Position numbers and translations under genes: made by a program. This document shows, in pieces, positions 5,266 to 8,079 of a stretch of DNA of 8,079 bases. This DNA is from Ferruginibacter sp. (GTDB lineage: Bacteria > Bacteroidota > Bacteroidia > Chitinophagales > Chitinophagaceae): contig VERM01000056.1 in NCBI GenBank assembly GCA_018882645.1, positions 1 to 8,079 on the forward strand. The letters run 5' to 3'. The notes below the pieces were generated by a model. The model was not told where the DNA came from, did no database searches, and saw only the letters and a program-made list of their open reading frames with translations. The stretch's first letter is position 1. Each line of letters starts with the position of its first letter.

Positions 5266-5526
5266 ATGAAAACTATTTTATTATTCCTTTTCTTTTCAAT
5301 ACCAACTATTGCTTTTTGCCAGACGGCAGAAGAGTAGTTTGATATGGGAGTTACAAAATTAAATTTAGAAGACTACACAGGAGCAATAGCAGACTTTACA
5401 AAAGCAATAGAAAATAACCCTAAATATGTTAATGGTTACTTCAACAGAGGAATTGCGAAAGGAAATTTAAATGACAACTTAGGGGCAATAGCAGCTGTTT
5501 CTTTTTTTCTCTATCCCGTTTCCTGA
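5266..5526 (+). pseudogene. broken secreted TPR-repeat protein gene
   Basis: From the ATG at 5266 the frame encodes a clear signal peptide (MKTILLFLFFSIPTIAFCQ), then TAEE and a TAG stop at 5335-5337. The same frame continues at once with FDMGVTKLNLEDYTGAIADF and a second TPR-like unit, GYFNRGIAKGNLNDNLGAIA. These are tetratricopeptide helices of the kind found in Bacteroidota secreted proteins; the TAG stands where such repeats usually have Tyr. After the second repeat the reading changes to AVSFFLYPVS and stops at 5526, in the middle of what should be a further repeat. So there are two lesions: a nonsense codon and loss of the 3' part. Translation could restart at ATG 5344, but the product would be a leaderless fragment of 60 residues. 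It is probably chromosomal debris beside the integration hotspot. Confidence 0.75.
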
Positions 5527-5584
5527 AAAAATCTGCCATTTATGTTTTGCTTTGTGATTGATAATTACGAAAAAGAATTAAGCC

Positions 5585-5611
5585 AAAAAAAGCAGCTTTA
5601 GAAGCTGCTTT
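5585..5611 (-). terminator. terminator of the cold-shock gene
   Basis: Perfect 10-bp arms AAAGCAGCTT (5589-5598) and AAGCTGCTTT (5602-5611) with a 3-nt loop. Read on the minus strand the hairpin is followed by a run of T, and it begins 6 bp after the cold-shock stop codon. Confidence 0.8.
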
Positions 5612-5617
5612 AAAAAA

Positions 5618-5809
5618 TTAATGCTGTAATCTGACGTTTATAGCATTGACACCTCGATTGCCAACTTCAGTATCATAGGATACATTGTCGTTTTCCTGAA
5701 TCTCGTCTTTTAAACCGGTTACATGAACAAAAACTTCTTGTCCATCTTCTCCTTTAATAAAACCAAAGCCTTTGGTTGAATTAAAGAACTTTACTGTTCC
5801 TTTTTTCAT
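5618..5809 (-). CDS. cold-shock domain protein (CspA family)
   Basis: A 63-residue single cold-shock domain, an OB-fold RNA chaperone that binds single-stranded RNA and melts secondary structure. RNP1 is KGFGFI (13-18), RNP2 is VFVHV (26-30), and MKKGTVKFFN is the standard N-terminus of Bacteroidota members. The ATG at 5809 is chosen; a GTG 16 codons upstream would add a tail foreign to the family. Its own terminator follows. A long leader (about 80 nt, if the candidate promoter at 5894-5923 is right) is in line with cold-shock genes, whose leaders often control translation. It is a housekeeping gene and supports the view that the region right of the tRNA fragment is chromosomal. Confidence 0.93.
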   Translation of the reverse strand: MKKGTVKFFNSTKGFGFIKGEDGQEVFVHVTGLKDEIQENDNVSYDTEVGNRGVNAINVRLQH

Positions 5810-5893
5810 TTGTTGATTTTTACCCAATTCGGGTTTTGTTTTGAAATATCCCTCCACAGTTCATAGTGTAGAGTTACTTGATTAAAAAATTGT

Positions 5894-5923
5894 GAAACTT
5901 AACTGAAAGTATTTTAGATACAA
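5894..5923 (-). promoter_or_regulatory. candidate promoter of the cold-shock gene
   Basis: On the minus strand TTG (5923-5921), a 19-bp spacer and TAAGTTTC (5901-5894), one base from TAnnTTTG. The predicted leader of about 80 nt contains a short reading frame (14 codons from ATG at about 5865) and an AT-rich stretch. Confidence 0.3.
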
Positions 5924-6155
5924 TTAGATTGAGAACTCAATCTTCTGATGAAGGATACAAATGTAGTCTTTAATATCGAACTTTCCTAGCTCGTATAGAA
6001 TCAGCGTTTGTGGAAGGAGGATGAAGTAGTGAGCGGAAAATACAGGAATCGAGAAATTGGGGTAATTGAACTTACTTTCAACTGTAGTAAACCCAAGGCT
6101 ATATTTTAAAGGGTTAATACGCAATCCAGAGGAAAATAGCTGCAACTTTCATCAA
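5924..6155. other. stretch without a convincing gene
   Basis: Between the cold-shock promoter and the first 83-bp repeat no convincing gene is seen. A 73-codon frame on the minus strand (6145-5924) would need a TTG start. It encodes no motif I recognise and has the Ile, Leu, Phe and Tyr richness expected of chance translation of AT-rich DNA. A real but unknown small gene, or the remnant of one, cannot be ruled out. Confidence 0.3.
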
Positions 6156-6238
6156 TAAGGGGAGCCTCCCTGGACAAGCCATCAGAAATGATGGCTTATT
6201 ATTTTTATATCAATGAGTTAGGGTGGTTCAATCTTTTT
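6156..6238. repeat. 83-bp direct repeat, copy 1 (after the Fic gene)
   Basis: This copy differs from the one at 7664-7746 at 4 of 83 positions, with no gaps and in the same orientation, 1508 bp apart. It contains a hairpin (AAGCCATCA 6176-6184, GAAA loop, TGATGGCTT 6189-6197) followed on the plus strand by TATTATTTTTAT, so it could end plus-strand transcription. A conserved head (TAAGGGGAGCCTC) and tail (CAATGAGTTAGG, GGTTCAATC) reach well beyond the hairpin, which makes it more than a plain terminator. The Fic stop codon lies 87 bp to the right. Confidence 0.8.
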
Positions 6239-6254
6239 CTTAATAATAATCTAT

Positions 6255-6327
6255 TCATCCCAACAGCACTTCTTCCGGAATGCTTAGTTCGCGGTGAAAT
6301 AAATTAGCCAGTTCAAAACTTAGAGTT
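6255..6327 (-). pseudogene. possible C-terminal remnant after the Fic gene
   Basis: In the frame after the Fic stop the minus strand reads ITLSFELANLFHRELSIP then EEVLLG and a TGA at 6257. This looks like a protein C-terminus (amphipathic helix, acidic turn, hydrophobic end) rather than random sequence, but the frame has no start codon and overlaps the Fic stop. It may be the end of an older gene cut off when the Fic gene arrived. The family is not recognised. Confidence 0.25.
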
Positions 6328-7471
6328 ATTTTCTTTTAAACATATTTATATATTCATCGAATACAAATACTCTGTTTCTGCTTTGTCCCGTCATTTCTTT
6401 TAGTATACCGGCATTTACTAAGTCAGACACCAAATCATTCGCTGACTTAAAACTACATTTCGTTAATTCTTTGACCTGATTCACATGTATAATCGGTTTT
6501 TTAAAAAGAAATTGAAGTAATAATGCAGCATTATGACTTCGTTTACCAAATGTTGTGGCAATCTTTTTTTCAAGCTGCGATTTTAATTCCAATATATCTG
6601 AGAGCGTTTTTGTAGCATTTTCTGCAGTCTCAGCAATACCTACCAAAAAATACTTGAGCCATTGAATCATGTCATTTTTAGTTCTTACGAAAGTAAGATT
6701 GTCATAATACAGACTTTTGTTTTTTTCAAAAAAAACGGATAAATACAGGAGCGGTTTATTTAGAATTTTTTGGTCAACCAAAAAAAGGGGGATTAATAGC
6801 CGGCCTATTCTTCCATTGCCATCAAGGAATGGGTGAATAGTCTCGAATTGATAATGAGCAATTCCAATTTTAATCAATGCAGGAACTTTGATTTCTTCAT
6901 TATGAAGAAAATTTTCTAAGTCGCCCATAAGTTCATCAATATATTTTTGATGTGGCGGTATGAAGACTGCATCATTTAACGTGTTACCACCAATCCAATT
7001 CTGACTTCTCCTGTATGCGCCCGGTTGTTTATGTTCCCCGCGAACACTATCTAATAATATTTGGTGGGTTTTCTTAATCAATCTTGATGAAATGGGTAAG
7101 GACTCTAACTCAATGATTGCCTGATTAAGTGCTTTAATATAGTTGTTTACTTCTTGCCAATCATTTTTCCCTTCCGGTGAAATTTCATCCTCTTCCATCA
7201 GCGCTTCTTCCATTTGGGTCTTGGTTCCTTCAATTCTGCTTGAAACAACAGCTTCTTTTGTTACATGAAGCTGAATAAACAGGTCTATGTTTGGCACCAA
7301 TTTCGAATATGAATTCAACTCCCCCAATTTAATAGCAGCTTTTTCCAATAATTGGTTAATACTTTGCTCTTCCCACTTCCACTGCTCATTAATTAAAGAG
7401 GGTAAAAAATAAGAATAACCGGTCGGGTCTTTCTCATTTCTTCCTGATATATATTTTTCGAGCTGAATCAT
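6326..7471 (-). CDS. Fic-domain AMP-transferase, class II, with C-terminal winged helix
   Basis: A 381-residue protein counted from the ATG at 7471; a TTG ten codons upstream is possible but lies inside the operator-like repeats. The N-terminal Fic_N-type region carries the inhibitory motif SSRIEG (residues 77-82, S-x-x-x-E-G), placing it among class II Fic proteins that block their own ATP site with that Glu. The Fic core has the complete active-site motif HPFLDGNGRIGR (213-224), with catalytic His213 and the phosphate-binding Arg residues. The last 70 residues (about 310-381) look like a winged helix: KKPIIHVNQVKELTKCSFKS then DLVSDLVNAGIL. Such enzymes transfer AMP to Ser, Thr or Tyr of target proteins; the target is unknown. 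No separate antitoxin gene is adjacent, as expected for built-in inhibition. An alternating array of half-sites lies upstream, and 83-bp repeats flank the gene. Confidence 0.9.
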   Translation of the reverse strand: MIQLEKYISGRNEKDPTGYSYFLPSLINEQWKWEEQSINQLLEKAAIKLGELNSYSKLVPNIDLFIQLHVTKEAVVSSRIEGTKTQMEEALMEEDEISPEGKNDWQEVNNYIKALNQAIIELESLPISSRLIKKTHQILLDSVRGEHKQPGAYRRSQNWIGGNTLNDAVFIPPHQKYIDELMGDLENFLHNEEIKVPALIKIGIAHYQFETIHPFLDGNGRIGRLLIPLFLVDQKILNKPLLYLSVFFEKNKSLYYDNLTFVRTKNDMIQWLKYFLVGIAETAENATKTLSDILELKSQLEKKIATTFGKRSHNAALLLQFLFKKPIIHVNQVKELTKCSFKSANDLVSDLVNAGILKEMTGQSRNRVFVFDEYINMFKRK

Positions 7472-7492
7472 CGGAATCTCTTTTTCAACAAA

Positions 7493-7564
7493 GTAAAACA
7501 AAATAATTCATATTTTACCTTATTGCGCATAAAGTAAAATAAAGAAACTCCGCTTATATTTTAC
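7493..7564. promoter_or_regulatory. alternating GTAAAATA / TATTTTAC operator array of the Fic gene
   Basis: Four 8-bp half-sites alternate in orientation: GTAAAACA (7493-7500), TATTTTAC (7511-7518), GTAAAATA (7534-7541) and TATTTTAC (7557-7564), with gaps of 10, 15 and 15 bp. The middle two belong to a longer near-palindrome that includes TTAT and ATAA around TGCGC. The array begins 21 bp upstream of the Fic ATG, so it covers the promoter. A regulator that could bind it is the winged helix of the Fic protein itself; this is inference. Confidence 0.6.
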
Positions 7565-7663
7565 ATTAATAGTCCCGAAATATAATATAACAAATTCATA
7601 ACCAATTACTTAGTTTAACAATACCATCCAAATCCTCTCTAATTTGGTTCAAATTCTGACAAG

Positions 7664-7746
7664 TAAGGGGAGCCTCACTGGACAAGCCATCAAAAATGAT
7701 GGCTTATTCTTTTTATATCAATGAGTTAGGATGGTTCAATCTTTTT
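7664..7746. repeat. 83-bp direct repeat, copy 2 (before the Fic gene)
   Basis: Second copy of the repeat at 6156-6238. The hairpin arms (7684-7692 and 7697-7705) are unchanged while the loop is AAAA instead of GAAA, so one of the four differences falls in the loop and none in the stem. It lies 44 bp after the stop codon of the short-chain dehydrogenase. Read along the minus strand, each copy follows a gene end, and the Fic gene with its operator array sits between the two. Confidence 0.8.
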
Positions 7747-7790
7747 TAGAACTGTAGGGAATAAAATCTCCTCTTAGGAAAGAGAGAATT

Positions 7791-8079
7791 TCAAAATCTT
7801 TTAAGAATTGAATAGGGAAAATATTTAAGAATATATCCAATCAATCTCCAACGCTTTGATATGTATACCACTTTTTCTCTCTGTTGAATAGCACGATAAA
7901 TTTGTTTAGCTGCTTTTTCGACAGGAGTAACCCAAAAAAGTCCATCCCCCTTTGCCATTGCCGTATCAACAAATCCGGGTCGGACATCTGTTACATAAAT
8001 GGGAAAATTAAATTTATAGGTATTTAGCCTCAAACTTTCTAAGTAATTAATTTGATATGCCTTAGTAGCACTATAGGAT
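7791..8079 (-). CDS. short-chain dehydrogenase/reductase, C-terminal part (partial)
   Basis: The open frame enters from the right edge and runs 95 codons to a stop at 7791. It begins with SYSATKAYQINYLES, containing the active-site Y-x-x-x-K (YSATK) of classical SDR enzymes, and continues with DVRPGFVDTAMAK, the PGxVxT segment that closes over the nicotinamide. The rest (TPVEKAAKQIYRAIQQREKV, then KYFPYSILKRF) is a typical SDR C-terminus with a basic, hydrophobic end that may sit near the membrane. Substrate and cofactor preference cannot be read, since the Rossmann N-terminal half lies outside the window. A frame starting at 8033 would be only the tail of this protein and is not a separate gene. 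Divergence or decay upstream of the window cannot be judged. Confidence 0.88.
   Translation of the reverse strand, partial: SYSATKAYQINYLESLRLNTYKFNFPIYVTDVRPGFVDTAMAKGDGLFWVTPVEKAAKQIYRAIQQREKVVYISKRWRLIGYILKYFPYSILKRF

Noticed and set aside
5810..5857. Longer cold-shock protein from the GTG at 5857
   Set aside because: Family members begin at MKKGTVKFF; the added 16 residues come from leader sequence.
5924..6145. 73-codon frame on the minus strand as a gene
   Set aside because: It starts at TTG, shows no recognisable motif, and its composition is what AT-rich non-coding DNA gives by chance.
6156..6238. Integron attC site
   Set aside because: The conserved GTTAGG stretch does not complete the GTTRRRY core and there is no matching RYYYAAC partner; no integron integrase is visible.
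7472..7501. Longer Fic protein starting at the TTG at 7501
   Set aside because: The extra ten residues fall into the operator-like repeats and the start is TTG; the ATG at 7471 gives the usual N-terminus.
1..8079. CRISPR array or insertion sequence
   Set aside because: No regularly spaced repeats with unique spacers and no transposase or terminal inverted repeats were seen.

Overview
The window looks like chromosome from a member of the Bacteroidota. It is AT-rich, its promoters fit the TTTG / TAnnTTTG pattern rather than the sigma70 pattern, start codons lack clear Shine-Dalgarno sequences, and the gene families are typical of that phylum: a tyrosine recombinase with Asn in place of the first catalytic Arg, an AAA_14-type ATPase, a split HipA, a Fic protein with a winged-helix tail and a small cold-shock protein. 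The genus cannot be told from the sequence.

The left part (1 to about 5098) reads as the integrase-proximal end of an element integrated into a tRNA-Asn gene. A displaced 3' half of a tRNA-Asn(GTT), ending in CCA and followed by a hairpin terminator, lies at 5051-5098. Just left of it is a full-length tyrosine recombinase on the minus strand (3616-4848), separated from the tRNA fragment by a 12-bp tandem repeat and a 22-bp palindrome that may be recombinase or excisionase sites. Further left are, all on the minus strand, a zeta-toxin-like P-loop kinase with an overlapping small partner gene (2500-3550), a decayed second recombinase (1980-2466), a complete three-gene HipB-HipS-HipT kinase toxin module (262-1825), and the first codons of an AAA_14/DUF4143-type ATPase running off the left edge. 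The matching tRNA junction would lie beyond the left edge.

The right part (5099-8079) is probably the chromosomal flank. It holds a broken TPR gene with a signal peptide, a cold-shock protein with its terminator, a class II Fic AMP-transferase between two direct copies of an 83-bp non-coding repeat, and the C-terminal part of a short-chain dehydrogenase cut by the right edge.

The most informative non-coding signals are three related palindromes in the hip promoter region at exact 61-bp intervals, with a good TTTG/TAnnTTTG promoter between two of them; an alternating array of GTAAAATA half-sites before the Fic gene; the 83-bp repeat pair around the Fic gene; and a mosaic similarity between the two recombinase copies (about 85 percent identity over 130 bp, then 119 bp of perfect identity) that brackets the zeta module. 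The picture is of several self-contained toxin-like modules, each with its own candidate operator, collected at or near a tRNA integration site. Apart from the three-part Hip system, functions are inferred from motifs alone.
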